Positions 32,716 to 42,800 of a stretch of 64,000 nucleotides of DNA are shown here, one piece after another. The notes under the pieces were generated by a model. That model saw only the letters and a program-made list of their open reading frames with translations, was not told where the DNA came from and did no database searches. Both the position numbers and the translations under genes were made by a program. The DNA comes from Paenibacillus sp. FSL R5-0345 (lineage in GTDB: Bacteria > Bacillota > Bacilli > Paenibacillales > Paenibacillaceae): positions 3,968,001-4,032,000 of the forward strand of contig NZ_CP009281.1 of assembly GCF_000758585.1 (NCBI RefSeq). The letters run 5' to 3'. The stretch's first letter is position 1, and each line of letters begins with the position of its first letter.

Positions 32716-33066
32716 CTACAACGGATTTTCACAACTCCACTCGCATACCAGTCTTCCGAAATTATCTAGATACTTAGCCAGATATTTCTCGAGATTTTTG
32801 ATTCCTATAATATTAATTTCATGAATCGATTCGACAAGTTCGTCGTCTGTAACATCCCATTCATTTTCTAGATACGTTGTGGGTACCTCATATTTTCTTA
32901 AGTAAAACCTAGCCGATTCAGGTTCTAACTTATTTAAGTATTTCTGTTCATTAATAACCTGTACTTTTACGAAAGCTCGATTCATTTCAGTGTTAGCTTC
33001 AAGTTCACAAGCAAGGCCAACCCCAGTCATTAAATTGTTAATTTGGCGTGTATCGAAGATCTGCAC
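32716..33066 (-). CDS. Hypothetical soluble protein
   Basis: A 116-residue protein. VGLACELEANTEMNRAFVKV suggests an N-terminal beta sheet and DDELVESIHEINIIGIKNLE a helical C-terminal part. No motif or membrane segment is recognisable. The GTG start at 33064-33066 follows GGAGG at 9 bases. The stop is 12 bases from R34 and R35 is upstream, so it forms a clean cassette. Confidence 0.7.
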   Translation of the reverse strand: MQIFDTRQINNLMTGVGLACELEANTEMNRAFVKVQVINEQKYLNKLEPESARFYLRKYEVPTTYLENEWDVTDDELVESIHEINIIGIKNLEKYLAKYLDNFGRLVCEWSCENPL

Positions 33067-33148
33067 CTTTCACTTCCTCCTTTTCCTAATTAACTCTTCA
33101 ACGTATGTCATGGGATATAATCCCAACTCATTTTAGATCATATTGGTA

Positions 33149-33241
33149 GTATTCTACCCGTTAACATAACAAGAAGCAGCCGGTCCTAAAGGCAATCTAC
33201 TTCTGCCTGTATTGAGCTATCGTTCCCCGTTAGTTGAACGA
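33149..33241. repeat. Array repeat R35 (complete)
   Basis: Core 1 AGTATTCTACCCGTTAACAT, stem AGAAGCAGCCGG with a partly complementary CTACTTCTGCCT, and core 2 TTGAGCTATCGTTCCCCGTT. Confidence 0.88.
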
Positions 33242-33259
33242 TGGTTGGTAATTAATTCA

Positions 33260-33616
33260 TTATGTAAGAATAGTTTTTTCTCGAGGAACTGTCGTTTCTA
33301 TAAATTCCTCATTTATCTTGTCCTTCATAAATATCTTTATCTTCTCACGCCCGATTTTATCGAACCAAGCCTGCACTCGCTTTACGTGTTCTTCATCACT
33401 TTTCACTTGCGATTCAATCTTCTCATAATCTTCGTAACTGTCATATTCCCAAATAGCAAATACCTCCAACACACCGTCTATTTCCTCAGTTGACCATCTG
33501 CCAACTAATCTTGAACCATATTTTAACTGTGCAGGTAAGAGTGTTTGATTAAAATGTTCATTAAAATCAAGTAATATCTGAGGGTCAATTTTGTATGTCT
33601 TTCTACGATAAATCAC
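33260..33616 (-). CDS. NIPSNAP-family protein
   Basis: A 118-residue protein of the NIPSNAP group (ferredoxin-like alpha/beta barrel). VIYRRKTYKIDPQILLDFNE, LLPAQLKYGSRLVGRWSTEE and VFAIWEYDSYEDYEKIESQV match the family. The GTG at 33614-33616 is preferred as start, giving MIYRRKTYKI; GGAG lies 11 bases before. Function is not established. The stop is 18 bases from R35. Confidence 0.83.
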   Translation of the reverse strand: MIYRRKTYKIDPQILLDFNEHFNQTLLPAQLKYGSRLVGRWSTEEIDGVLEVFAIWEYDSYEDYEKIESQVKSDEEHVKRVQAWFDKIGREKIKIFMKDKINEEFIETTVPREKTILT

Positions 33617-33693
33617 GCATCCATCATCTCCAAAAATCAAGTATTATTACGCTACTATTATAATAGTAGCAATCCATAAATTCCATCTTTTTC

Positions 33694-33780
33694 CGTTATT
33701 CTGCCCGTTAGCGTAACGAAAGGCTGTCTAGCGACAGCCCCTCTCAGTGTTGAACTATAGTGTCCCGTTAGTTTAGCGAG
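33694..33780. repeat. Array repeat R36 (complete)
   Basis: Core 1 GTTATTCTGCCCGTTAGCGT, stem AGGCTGTCTAGCGACAGCC, and core 2 TTGAACTATAGTGTCCCGTT. Confidence 0.9.
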
Positions 33781-33794
33781 CAAGACAAATACGA

Positions 33795-34124
33795 TTAGCG
33801 TAATGGTTCGCCGAAGATTACATGAAAATGAAGATGTTTTGAGTCTTGGTACTTCCCCAAATTAGTCGACACCCTGCAAGCTCCATACTCAGACTGCACT
33901 TGCGATGCAACCTTTTTAACAACGTCCATCAACTCAATTAAGAGCTCATTGTCGCTTTGTTCCAGTGTCAGAAGAGATGAGATATGCTTCTTCGGAATCG
34001 TAACAATGTGAACGGGATAAAAAGGGCGAGTGTGATGATATGCAAGAACGTTATCAGTTTCAAATACTTTTTGTACAGAAGTACGACCACTTAATACCTC
34101 ATCGCAATAAAAATCCTCAGTCAA
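33795..34124 (-). CDS. HIT-family protein
   Basis: A 109-residue histidine-triad nucleotide hydrolase/transferase-like protein. The catalytic motif is HLHFHVIFG near the C-terminus, and HHTRPFYPVHIVTIPKKHIS forms the usual beta hairpin. The TTG start at 34122-34124 follows GGAGGG. The stop is 15 bases from R36. It is the first cassette in the direction of transcription, next to half repeat R37. Confidence 0.88.
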   Translation of the reverse strand: MTEDFYCDEVLSGRTSVQKVFETDNVLAYHHTRPFYPVHIVTIPKKHISSLLTLEQSDNELLIELMDVVKKVASQVQSEYGACRVSTNLGKYQDSKHLHFHVIFGEPLR

Positions 34125-34177
34125 ACTTATCCCTCCACGTCTTGTTTTTCTTATTTTAACATTCGGTATATTTTGTC

Positions 34178-34204
34178 AGTATCCTGCCCGTTAGCGTAAT
34201 GGGA
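34178..34204. repeat. Half repeat R37 (right end of array)
   Basis: AGTATCCTGCCCGTTAGCGT followed by AATGG, a single core with no second half. No further copy occurs to the right, so this is the array border and the position where an integron would have its primary attachment site. Confidence 0.75.
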
Positions 34205-34211
34205 CGTTACC

Positions 34212-34294
34212 AGTCTAATTCTTTATTTTCTTAGTCTATAACTTTATTTTCCGAGTCTAACACTTTATTTTTCAGTCTAATACTTTATTTTCTT
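34212..34294. repeat. Four tandem 20-21 bp units beside the array end
   Basis: Four copies of AGTCTAAnACTTTATTTTCn occur head to tail (34212, 34233, 34254 and 34274). They lie just right of the last half repeat, between the array and the SLH gene terminator. Confidence 0.8.
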
Positions 34295-34322
34295 TTGACA
34301 ATAACATCTATAGTGCGAATTC

Positions 34323-34348
34323 AAAAGGCACCCTAAACGGGTGCCCTT
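34323..34348 (-). terminator. Terminator of the SLH-protein gene
   Basis: On the minus strand AAGGGCACCC, GTTTA and GGGTGCCTTTT form a stem with T-tract, about 63 bases after the stop. Confidence 0.8.
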
Positions 34349-34410
34349 CAATAATCCTTATCACTGTTTCATTTCGATCTGCTTGTACAAATGACCGAAA
34401 CTCGCCAAAA

Positions 34411-37400
34411 CTATAGTCCGATCTGACCGCCCGGAAATCCAAACCTTGCGTTATAGCTCGCGTCGTGTGCCGGCATGGTTGCTCCTTCTGGCGTCTCCAA
34501 CGACGGCGTATCATTTTCCAACGGGTCCCAAGTTATTAGTACAAAGCCTGGGGGATAAAAGTCTGAAGGTGTTACATCAGCAGGCGGTACGATCGTCGCC
34601 CCATACTTGACTTGAGCTGTCGAATAGTTAGTACTCGTTACTGAATCAATGAATGATAACGTGTAGCTGTTACGTGTGTAATATAGCTTAAGGGTGAGCG
34701 TTCCGTCAGCGGTTACCGTACCCGAGGTAACGTTGTTAGGATTGCTGCTGTCATAGGTAAAGCCGGTATAATCCTTCGGAGTTGCCGTAGCTGTTGATCC
34801 AATTCCACCGCTGCCGGCAACGGCTTCCACTTCTGTGTAGCCGTCATCGTCCAGATTCTGCTGATAATACAATACCTGATAGCCCGTGGCCTGCCAAACG
34901 GCCGTGAAGGTCAGATCGTTACCGGGCATTGTACTTGGAACGGACTGTGACCAACCTTCAAACGTATAGCCTGGCTTTGTCACCGTAGGTGGAATTATCG
35001 GCGACCCATATGCAAGCTGTGATACCGTGCCGCCCATGCCTCCATTGGCATCGAATGTCAGGTTAAACAAATAAGGAACGAAGTACAACTTGATACGAAG
35101 ATCCAGGGTTGGGTCTACGTAAATCGATAAAGGCGAAGGTACCGTGGTTGTGAGTTTCGAGTAGGGTGACATCCATCTCGCATCCATTGTCCCTATATCT
35201 CTACTATCGAATCCTAAAAATGCAGTTCCATACTTGGTTTTTGCCTCCATTAGCTGGAAATTAGAACCTGTGGTATCGCCAAGATAATACTCCACTGTAA
35301 TAGGCACATGTGAATCTAAGCTATATTTCCCTTTATAAGTCGTGTCGATAGCCGGCATCGTAGGCGCAACAACATTGGCTGACGCAGGAACGTTCTCGCT
35401 CAGATTCGTGTCGCGCCAAGAAGTAAACACATAGCCCGGCATGTTCACGATAGGTGCGGTAATAGGGGCACCAAACTTAAGCGAAGATGTGATTGGCGTT
35501 CTGCCATGGCCTGGATCAAAGGTCAGTTTGTACACATTGCGAGCGTAATAATACTTTACGACAGTGCTCCCGTCGCCTTTAACCGCAGTGAACTGTTCGG
35601 CCGGTGTAGCAAAACCTGCATAGGCAGGGGGCCGCGCGGTTGCAGGCCAATCTGTTGTACCCTTATAGGTGAATTCGCCGCTAAGCGTGTAGGAATCATT
35701 GGAGACATTTTGCAAGTAAACTTCCACCTTATAAGGGGTGTCCGTCTTCGGAGTCCATCTTGCAACCCACATGCTGTCGTAAGACGGCATTCTACCCGGT
35801 AGGACAGTTGGCCCAGCATCGGAATCATTCTTATACCAATTATCGAATTTATATCCTTTTCTTGTAGGAACGGGCTCTACCGGAATCGGATCATTGTACT
35901 TCCCGCTAATTGTCTTTAATAGCGTCAGCTTCCCATCATTCGTTTCATGCGAGTACAAGTAGAGACTATAACTATCCTTGAGATCGTCCCAGTGTAATGG
36001 AATCGTACGCGCAATCGGAGCAGAACCGAAAGTTAAAGGTGCCCTTCTCCAAGTGATCGTCATGGTGGCATCCATGCCAGTCGGATCGTAATTATAGTTC
36101 TGTAAGAGCACTTGGTTGGTCTTAGCATCGTATATGAAATTTTTGTTGGATATGCTTACCGTGAAATCCTTGGATCTGTCATAAGATTGTTCCGTAACCT
36201 CGCCTGTCTGCAGATCCATCGTGCTCATATCAAAGATGCTATACGGTAAAATGGCCGATTTTGTTGACTGACCGTGCAGATTAACTCTAGGCGCATCACC
36301 CTGTGAATAAGCAAAATCAAGAATGTTCTGCCGGGAACCTACCGTATAGAGTGGCCATTCATCCTCATACAGGGTTGGCTCGTACGAGAAGGTACCCTTA
36401 AACAGCTGTGCCTTGAATTTGACTTCCGTGTACACGCCGAATTCCAGATCTATGGCTCCGGCATAATGGGAGGTCTTGCCCTGAGAAGATAGATAGGTCA
36501 GCTGGTAATAGAAGTAGCCCCACAACTTCGCGTAAGCGCCAACGTCCGCTTGCACACCTACGCTATTCGCCTCAGTAGAGAATAGACCTACTGCCAACTC
36601 CAGCCGAAGACCTGCCCGTAAGCCCAAAGTACCCATGATATAGAATGTAAATTGATACTTCTCATCTAGCAGACTTACGGTCTTGTTCGTCGCTTCTCTA
36701 GCAAAAAGTTTCACATTGAATATATATCTCTTCCCATTCTCATAACTGAACGTACTACCGATAGAGAGATTCGCATTTGCGCTTACAACAAAATCCCCTT
36801 TAAACTCTACTTGAATGACACCCATCAAAAGACGCATTTTGATATCAACAAGATTTACATCAAAGAGGTCAACCCAGTCCGTCTCGTTACTCAGCATATT
36901 CTGATATAGGGCCGGCAATGAGCTGTCTAATGAATCTACGCCACTGAGAGTTTCATCCAAAGCATCCTTTGCGTCCATTAGAGCTTTTATTTGTTTGGCG
37001 ATGTTTTGTACTTTGCTTTTATCATTCCAATTCCATTCTTCATCCTTCTCAAATGTGCCGATTTCAGCGTCGAAATTAATCGCTGTATAGGTATAGGCAT
37101 CTACGGTTGGGGAAACCTCGTATTCTCTCAAATAAGGGATGAACCCCAGAAATAGTCCCCAATCGGTATTGGCATCGGCAGAAAGCGAAACTCGTACTTC
37201 TTGCTCGAAGGTGCCGGTCAAATGAATCACAATGTTGCGCTGGCCGCCTGCATCAACTACAATATCGCAACTCACTTGAAGAGAAGCGCTTAAACCGGAC
37301 ATATCAGCAAAATGTTGCAGTTCTGTACCTATATCTGCTTTAACACTCACATTTTCTACTTGCACTCTATTTCCGTTCAACCGCATAACATTGTGATCGG

Positions 37401-39675
37401 AGACAGATGAGCCATTGGCATAAGTAATAGAGTAATTTTTCATATCGAATTCGCTATCTAGTTCTTTGAAGCTATCCGTATCGATTGCCAAAGCTGCTAA
37501 ATACTGCGTAGCTTTATTCACAAATCCGCTTTCCAGAGCTTGCTCCTCGATTTGAGCTTCCATAGCCGCTACATCGGTGTTCTGAAGCAACTGATTTCCT
37601 TCTATATTTTGCTGTGTATAGTAATCCATCGAAGCCGTTATTTGCTCTAGCGTTACATCTGTATAAGTAATGACTTCGTTAGTTCCCGAAGAACTGACTC
37701 CGGTAATTTGAGCATAGCCGGCAAGCTGGGACGAAGCATCACCGAATACACCTGTGTAGAAGGCGATGAAGTCACCTGCTTGTACAACGGTGCTTGCAGT
37801 AAGACCCAATTGTGCATATTTGCTGTCGCTATAGTTCATCGTATTCTCGCTTACCGTGATGGAGTGATTGCTTAAATCCCCATCCATATCTGCTGTATCG
37901 CTGACCGGCAAGACGTCTGGCGTAAAGAGAACTTTTTTGGCGTCTGCCGTTTCGTATGTGTATGTGCTGCCGTCGATCGCCCGAATCGTTACATAAACCA
38001 CTTCACCGTCATCGTCGACGCTTGTTGCCAGATTACGCTGATTCGGTGCAACTCCGTTATAAATAGCAACGGTATTGCCGACTTGTATATTCTGATTCCC
38101 ATTATATTGGAATGTACCCTCTGTAGCGTTACCCACCGATTGAACGGCTCCGTCATCGCCGGTATTCAAGTCTATAACAGGAATCGCACCAGGGGTAACA
38201 GCCTTACCATTCTGGGTCATATTCGTGACTTCCGAAGAAGGAATATAAATCAAGTCAGGATTCAGAGTCACATGCTGAACTTCTTGTTTAGCAATGGTAA
38301 ATACGTATGTTCTAGTGGATTTATCTTGGCCTGTAAAAGAAAGATTGGCGTTATTCAGCTTGAGCTGATAGGTGCCACCTTCTTCAAATGCACCACCATT
38401 TGCACCTACTGTAAATTCGCCATTGGAGCCCTTTACTCGAATACCCACATGAGTTGCAAAATCTGGATGGGTTAGCGCTTCAAAGGTCATTTCAGCTTTA
38501 ACTCTATCTGCTGTCATGCTTCCTGTACCATCGATTACTTCAATCGTAAAGCTTTTGTCCTGATCCAACATGGTTACACTAGGAATAGTTTGAGTTTCGA
38601 ATGGTTCTTCATATCTTGCGTATAACGTCATATTTCTGTTGACGATAGCATCTGTATATACTGGCTCCGACAAAGCGCTATCTTTATACCAGCCAACGAA
38701 AATAGAGCCTGACTTCATTGGATCCGGAAGATTATTCAGCGTCGCTCCTTGATTGAGAGAAAGGCTGTTAATGGCCGAACCGCCGTTTGTTTCAAAAGTA
38801 ATAATATATGGACCTGCGTTCGTGTCGCCTGGGTTAGCGCCATTACCGCTGCCAGAGTCGGGAGTTGATGTTGATGTTGATGTTGATGTTGATGTTGTTG
38901 ATGTTGTTGATGTTGTTGATGTTGTTGATGTTGTTGATGTTGGTGTTGAAACTACTCGATTCTGGGTAGTCCATGTCTTCACAACTTCGTTGTTTCGCAT
39001 GAAGAAAACAGCTGCTTCCGCGCGAGATGCATTTGACTTTGGATTGAAATTACCGCTTGCATCTCCATGAAGCAAGCCTGCCCGCCAAAGCTTTACGACC
39101 GCATCCACCGCCCAAGGCGAAATATCGGCTGTGTCGTTAGGTTTAGAGGTCAGGCTGGCGTTCGTCTGATAAGGTATTTTATAGCTTTCAAAATACCTCA
39201 AAGTCAGCGTTGCCATCTGTTCCCTTGATATAGCAGCGTTCGGCGAAAAATTATGGTCACCTGTACCGCTTGTAATGCCTTTTTCAATTGCCCATTGCAC
39301 ATAAGGTGCATACCAAGTGCCTGCTTGTACATCTGAGAAGGAGGAAATTGAATATTGGCTGATGTCCACTCCTGCCATCCGCCCAAGTGCAGTTACATAC
39401 ACGGCACGAGTCATTGTGCCTTTGGGCGAGAAGCTGTCATTATCCGTACCGCCGAATATTCCGTTTTGTTTCACATACGTCACAGCATTATAGAACCAGT
39501 CCGTCGTTTTAACATCTTGAAATGAATTTATCGGAGCACTCGATGAGTTTAGAGATCCTTGCTCTTCTACTGCTGCAGGTGCGTCAGTACTCCGTTCAGC
39601 GGCCGCGAACCCTGGTGATACTAAGGATACGAGCATACAAATCAAAAGCGATAAATTTATAATACGTTTATACAA
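34411..39675 (-). CDS. Giant secreted SLH-domain protein with InlB-type repeats
   Basis: A 1754-residue cell-surface protein. TTG at 39673-39675 is chosen as start because GGGAGGGG precedes it and a signal peptide follows (YKRIINLSLLICMLVSLVSP, GFAAAERS). Three S-layer homology domains come next (roughly residues 50-220; SFQDVKTTDWFYNAV, FSDVQAGTWYAPYV, TADISPWAVDAVV), anchoring it to the cell-wall polymer. A Ser/Thr linker encoded by short tandem repeats leads to an InlB_B-like module (FETNGGSAINSLSLNQG). A ~900-residue middle region is unrecognised; the C-terminus has about four more InlB/Listeria-Bacteroides-type repeats (FDPGHG, FDANGG). It may act in adhesion or polymer binding. Confidence 0.9.
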   Translation of the reverse strand: MYKRIINLSLLICMLVSLVSPGFAAAERSTDAPAAVEEQGSLNSSSAPINSFQDVKTTDWFYNAVTYVKQNGIFGGTDNDSFSPKGTMTRAVYVTALGRMAGVDISQYSISSFSDVQAGTWYAPYVQWAIEKGITSGTGDHNFSPNAAISREQMATLTLRYFESYKIPYQTNASLTSKPNDTADISPWAVDAVVKLWRAGLLHGDASGNFNPKSNASRAEAAVFFMRNNEVVKTWTTQNRVVSTPTSTTSTTSTTSTTSTTSTSTSTSTSTPDSGSGNGANPGDTNAGPYIITFETNGGSAINSLSLNQGATLNNLPDPMKSGSIFVGWYKDSALSEPVYTDAIVNRNMTLYARYEEPFETQTIPSVTMLDQDKSFTIEVIDGTGSMTADRVKAEMTFEALTHPDFATHVGIRVKGSNGEFTVGANGGAFEEGGTYQLKLNNANLSFTGQDKSTRTYVFTIAKQEVQHVTLNPDLIYIPSSEVTNMTQNGKAVTPGAIPVIDLNTGDDGAVQSVGNATEGTFQYNGNQNIQVGNTVAIYNGVAPNQRNLATSVDDDGEVVYVTIRAIDGSTYTYETADAKKVLFTPDVLPVSDTADMDGDLSNHSITVSENTMNYSDSKYAQLGLTASTVVQAGDFIAFYTGVFGDASSQLAGYAQITGVSSSGTNEVITYTDVTLEQITASMDYYTQQNIEGNQLLQNTDVAAMEAQIEEQALESGFVNKATQYLAALAIDTDSFKELDSEFDMKNYSITYANGSSVSDHNVMRLNGNRVQVENVSVKADIGTELQHFADMSGLSASLQVSCDIVVDAGGQRNIVIHLTGTFEQEVRVSLSADANTDWGLFLGFIPYLREYEVSPTVDAYTYTAINFDAEIGTFEKDEEWNWNDKSKVQNIAKQIKALMDAKDALDETLSGVDSLDSSLPALYQNMLSNETDWVDLFDVNLVDIKMRLLMGVIQVEFKGDFVVSANANLSIGSTFSYENGKRYIFNVKLFAREATNKTVSLLDEKYQFTFYIMGTLGLRAGLRLELAVGLFSTEANSVGVQADVGAYAKLWGYFYYQLTYLSSQGKTSHYAGAIDLEFGVYTEVKFKAQLFKGTFSYEPTLYEDEWPLYTVGSRQNILDFAYSQGDAPRVNLHGQSTKSAILPYSIFDMSTMDLQTGEVTEQSYDRSKDFTVSISNKNFIYDAKTNQVLLQNYNYDPTGMDATMTITWRRAPLTFGSAPIARTIPLHWDDLKDSYSLYLYSHETNDGKLTLLKTISGKYNDPIPVEPVPTRKGYKFDNWYKNDSDAGPTVLPGRMPSYDSMWVARWTPKTDTPYKVEVYLQNVSNDSYTLSGEFTYKGTTDWPATARPPAYAGFATPAEQFTAVKGDGSTVVKYYYARNVYKLTFDPGHGRTPITSSLKFGAPITAPIVNMPGYVFTSWRDTNLSENVPASANVVAPTMPAIDTTYKGKYSLDSHVPITVEYYLGDTTGSNFQLMEAKTKYGTAFLGFDSRDIGTMDARWMSPYSKLTTTVPSPLSIYVDPTLDLRIKLYFVPYLFNLTFDANGGMGGTVSQLAYGSPIIPPTVTKPGYTFEGWSQSVPSTMPGNDLTFTAVWQATGYQVLYYQQNLDDDGYTEVEAVAGSGGIGSTATATPKDYTGFTYDSSNPNNVTSGTVTADGTLTLKLYYTRNSYTLSFIDSVTSTNYSTAQVKYGATIVPPADVTPSDFYPPGFVLITWDPLENDTPSLETPEGATMPAHDASYNARFGFPGGQIGL
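38863..38942. repeat. Coding hexamer/nonamer tandem repeat
   Basis: Repeated GTTGAT units followed by GTTGTTGAT units encode, on the minus strand, the Ser/Thr linker of the SLH protein. Such pure repeats change length easily by slippage, always in multiples of three here. Confidence 0.85.
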
Positions 39676-39846
39676 GCGTGTTTCCCCTCCCGCAATTTGT
39701 CTAAACTTTCCGCAGAATAATGTCGATTTCTGCTTCACCATATCACAGTCAGTCTAAACAAATCCTAAACAAATGCTAGTGAAAAGGGAGCATCCCTCCG
39801 TTATTTTTCATAACCTTGGGACACTCCCTTTATGGAGGAATATGCG

Positions 39847-42800
39847 TCAATTTATATCCAGCAATCTCCTGACCGTTTCCTTCGGCTTAATCCCGAACTC
39901 CGTCAGAAGCAGCAATCTTAATACCTCGTACTGCTTGATCGCCGAGATGCGGTCATCCGCCATAACCAGCACGCGAATGAGCCGTTCATGAATGGACTCA
40001 TTTAGCGGATCATGTACAAGCGCCTTCCGCAGCAGTTCCGCAGCCGCATCATATTGCCCCTTCTTCTCCTCACGTTCATGAAGGCGAAGCAAGGTTGCGA
40101 CGTACTCGCTTTCCAGGCGAACTCGCGTCGGCTCTGCCCATTCGTACGAAGTGCCAGCCATAAAGCCCTCTCCGTATAATTGGACAAGCTCACCGGCATA
40201 GTCACGCAGCTTTAAGTCGTCGATTTGCGCCTGTGCGGCCAGCAAACGATCCCACTCATCGAGATCACAGTACAACTGGCTTATATCGATTCGATAACCG
40301 CCTTCCACATGCTGGACGATACCGTCAATTCCGATTTGACTTAAAGCTTTTCGCAAATAGTGAGTCGTTGTATTAAACTGGGCCCCTGCCCGGTCTACCT
40401 CCACCTCTCCCCACAAACGATCGAGAATTTGATCTCTACTTACTGCCTCGCCGCGATGGTAAATGAGGAATGCCATCAATTCCTCAGTTTTGGAAGTCCG
40501 CCATTTGACCACAGAGCCATTCTCTGTCTCTACGCGCAACCGTCCGAAACATCGGATATTAACTCGTGGATGTGCGTCATAAACATGGAACGCTTGCAGC
40601 ACGAGACGCACATAACTTAATGCATCCTTCGATCCCGAACCCTTGTCTCCATACGACTGCACATAAATAGACAACAGCTCTGCCATCGCCGAGCCTTCGT
40701 CCACGAAACTGCGAATAAACCCTTGAGGTTTGGCGAGACGCAAAGCTTCAGCCAGCTTCGCAAGTGCTGGCTCCATTTGATTGTCGCCATATAACATCAT
40801 GCTTTGTAAATTCAGAATGTGAATGCGGTCCCGCAGACGGTCTTCCTTCGTCAACAGATGATACAATCTTGCTGCGAGAGATAGCGCTGATTCGAATTGT
40901 CCGCATGCGGCCAGCACGCGAACGAGCACCAATTGTTCGGAAACTTGGTCCAGCGTTGCTTCGTCCGAGTGCGACATCCCGCAGTGCTCCAACCATCGCT
41001 GAGCAGACGCAATGTCGCCTTGACGCACCGCTAAGCTCACCTGTTCCGCTTCGATTTTGCGTATGAATATCTCATAATCGGGTGAATCGATCTTCAGCTT
41101 AAGTTGTTCTAGCAGTGTCGCTGCTTCTAGTGAGTTCCCCTTTGCTTGCTGAATTCTAGAAGCTGCCACAAAGAGCTGATACCGATTGCGAGACACCGGC
41201 GCGAATCCGTCTACATGCATAATGAGGTTTAGCCAGTCCTCCGCTTCCTCCAGCCGATTCCACTCGTACAATACCTTGGCATAGGAAGCATACATCGGTG
41301 TCGTATACGGATGGTTAACACGATCTCTCCAATACTCTATCATCCGAATGAAAAATTGTGCTGCACCATGGTAATCGTTAATGTAGCCCAGATGGTCTTC
41401 AAACTCTTCGACCGAATAATGCTTATTGTTGCCTCCTTGAATAAATAAGCTTTGTTCGAGTGCAAACGTATCTCCACGGATAAAATAGTCAGCAGTGCTC
41501 AGAAGGTCTTTCTTCACATAGGCAGCAGTACCGCAGAGATAATAGATGTCCCCCATGGTCATGCGCCATACGTCAGCATCTATATGATCCTTCAAAGCTT
41601 GGTAACGAACACGAAGCCGTTCCGCTCGATCCGGAATGTTATGAAACTGCCGAACGCCGACCATCACGAGCAAATAAAAAAGTTCAACAAGCGGTCGGCT
41701 CGCTACATATTGCTCAGGCACTTGCATCACCCAACGAGCAACGACGGTGTTCTTGCCTCCAAGAAGTTCGTACAGATGCGCTTCAATCAGGCGAGCTACA
41801 TCTTCATACTGCCGTCCCGCCAAATAATGTTCCGCCGCTTCTACAATAAACCCGTTATGTTCGTGCCATTGCGCGGCACGCGCATTCGCCTGAATCCATA
41901 GCTCAGGCCATGTTCGAGCAAGCATCGACTGCAGGAAATCAGACAGCAGATGGTGATAGCGATACCAGTTGCGTTGATCGTCCATAGGAATGATGAATAG
42001 CTGAAGCTGTTCCAGTTGTTCCAACTGCTGCTGACCTCTCGTTTGACCGGTCACCGCCTCGCACAATGCATAATTCATTTGGCTTAACACGGAAGTTTGC
42101 AACAAAAAATCGCGCATCGCCTCTGGCAGATCGCGAATGACTTCCTCGAGCAAGTAATCGGATATGTGCTGCTGATGGCCGCTGAATTGACGGATCGATT
42201 CAGTCACATTGCCGCTTCGTTTCAGTGAGATGGCCGCAAGTCGCAAGCCGCAAATCCAACCCTCGGTTTGGTCATACAGCATATTGAGCTGCTCAGTCGA
42301 CAGCTTCAACTCCGTCGTCTCTCGGAAGAAATCGTTTACTTCTTCTGGTCGGAACCTCAATTGCTCGATCGTAATCCGCCGCATCTCGCCTTTTGCAAAT
42401 AATCTTGCTGTCGGAAATGGGAGGTCGTTGCGACTTGCGATATATAAATGAATGTGGTTTGGAAGGTGTTCAAGCAAATAGCTCATCGAATTCTGGATTG
42501 CAGGCATCGTCGCCAGATGATAATCGTCAACCATGACGACCAGCTCACCCGGCAGTTGATTCAACTCGTTTAGTAGCACGTTCATCGCCGACTCCATCGA
42601 TGTGGAAGATGCCGAGGACCCCTCCACCAGCAAAGGCAAAATGGTCAGGCCAAAGTCCTCGACATGATTCTGGATCGAAACGATGACCATGTTCCAGAAG
42701 GTGCTCCAATCATCGTCCTGCTTGCTCAGTGACACCCATGCAACAAGCTTGCCGCTTTGTTTGGCCCATTCGCTTAGCGCCGTCGTTTTCCCATAACCAG

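Noticed and set aside
1563..34204. Repeats as a CRISPR array
   Set aside because: Repeat spacing is hundreds of bases and irregular, the spaces contain genes, and no cas genes are present.
1563..34204. Repeats as simple REP or MITE elements scattered in the chromosome
   Set aside because: There is about one copy per gene, a fixed orientation relative to the genes and a strict position at stop codons. The copies stop sharply at 34.2 kb. Scattered MITEs would not do this, although a genome-wide count is needed to exclude it.
34411..39675. Giant SLH protein as part of the cassette array
   Set aside because: It lies beyond the last repeat, has its own terminator and is next to a dedicated regulator; no core occurs in or behind it.
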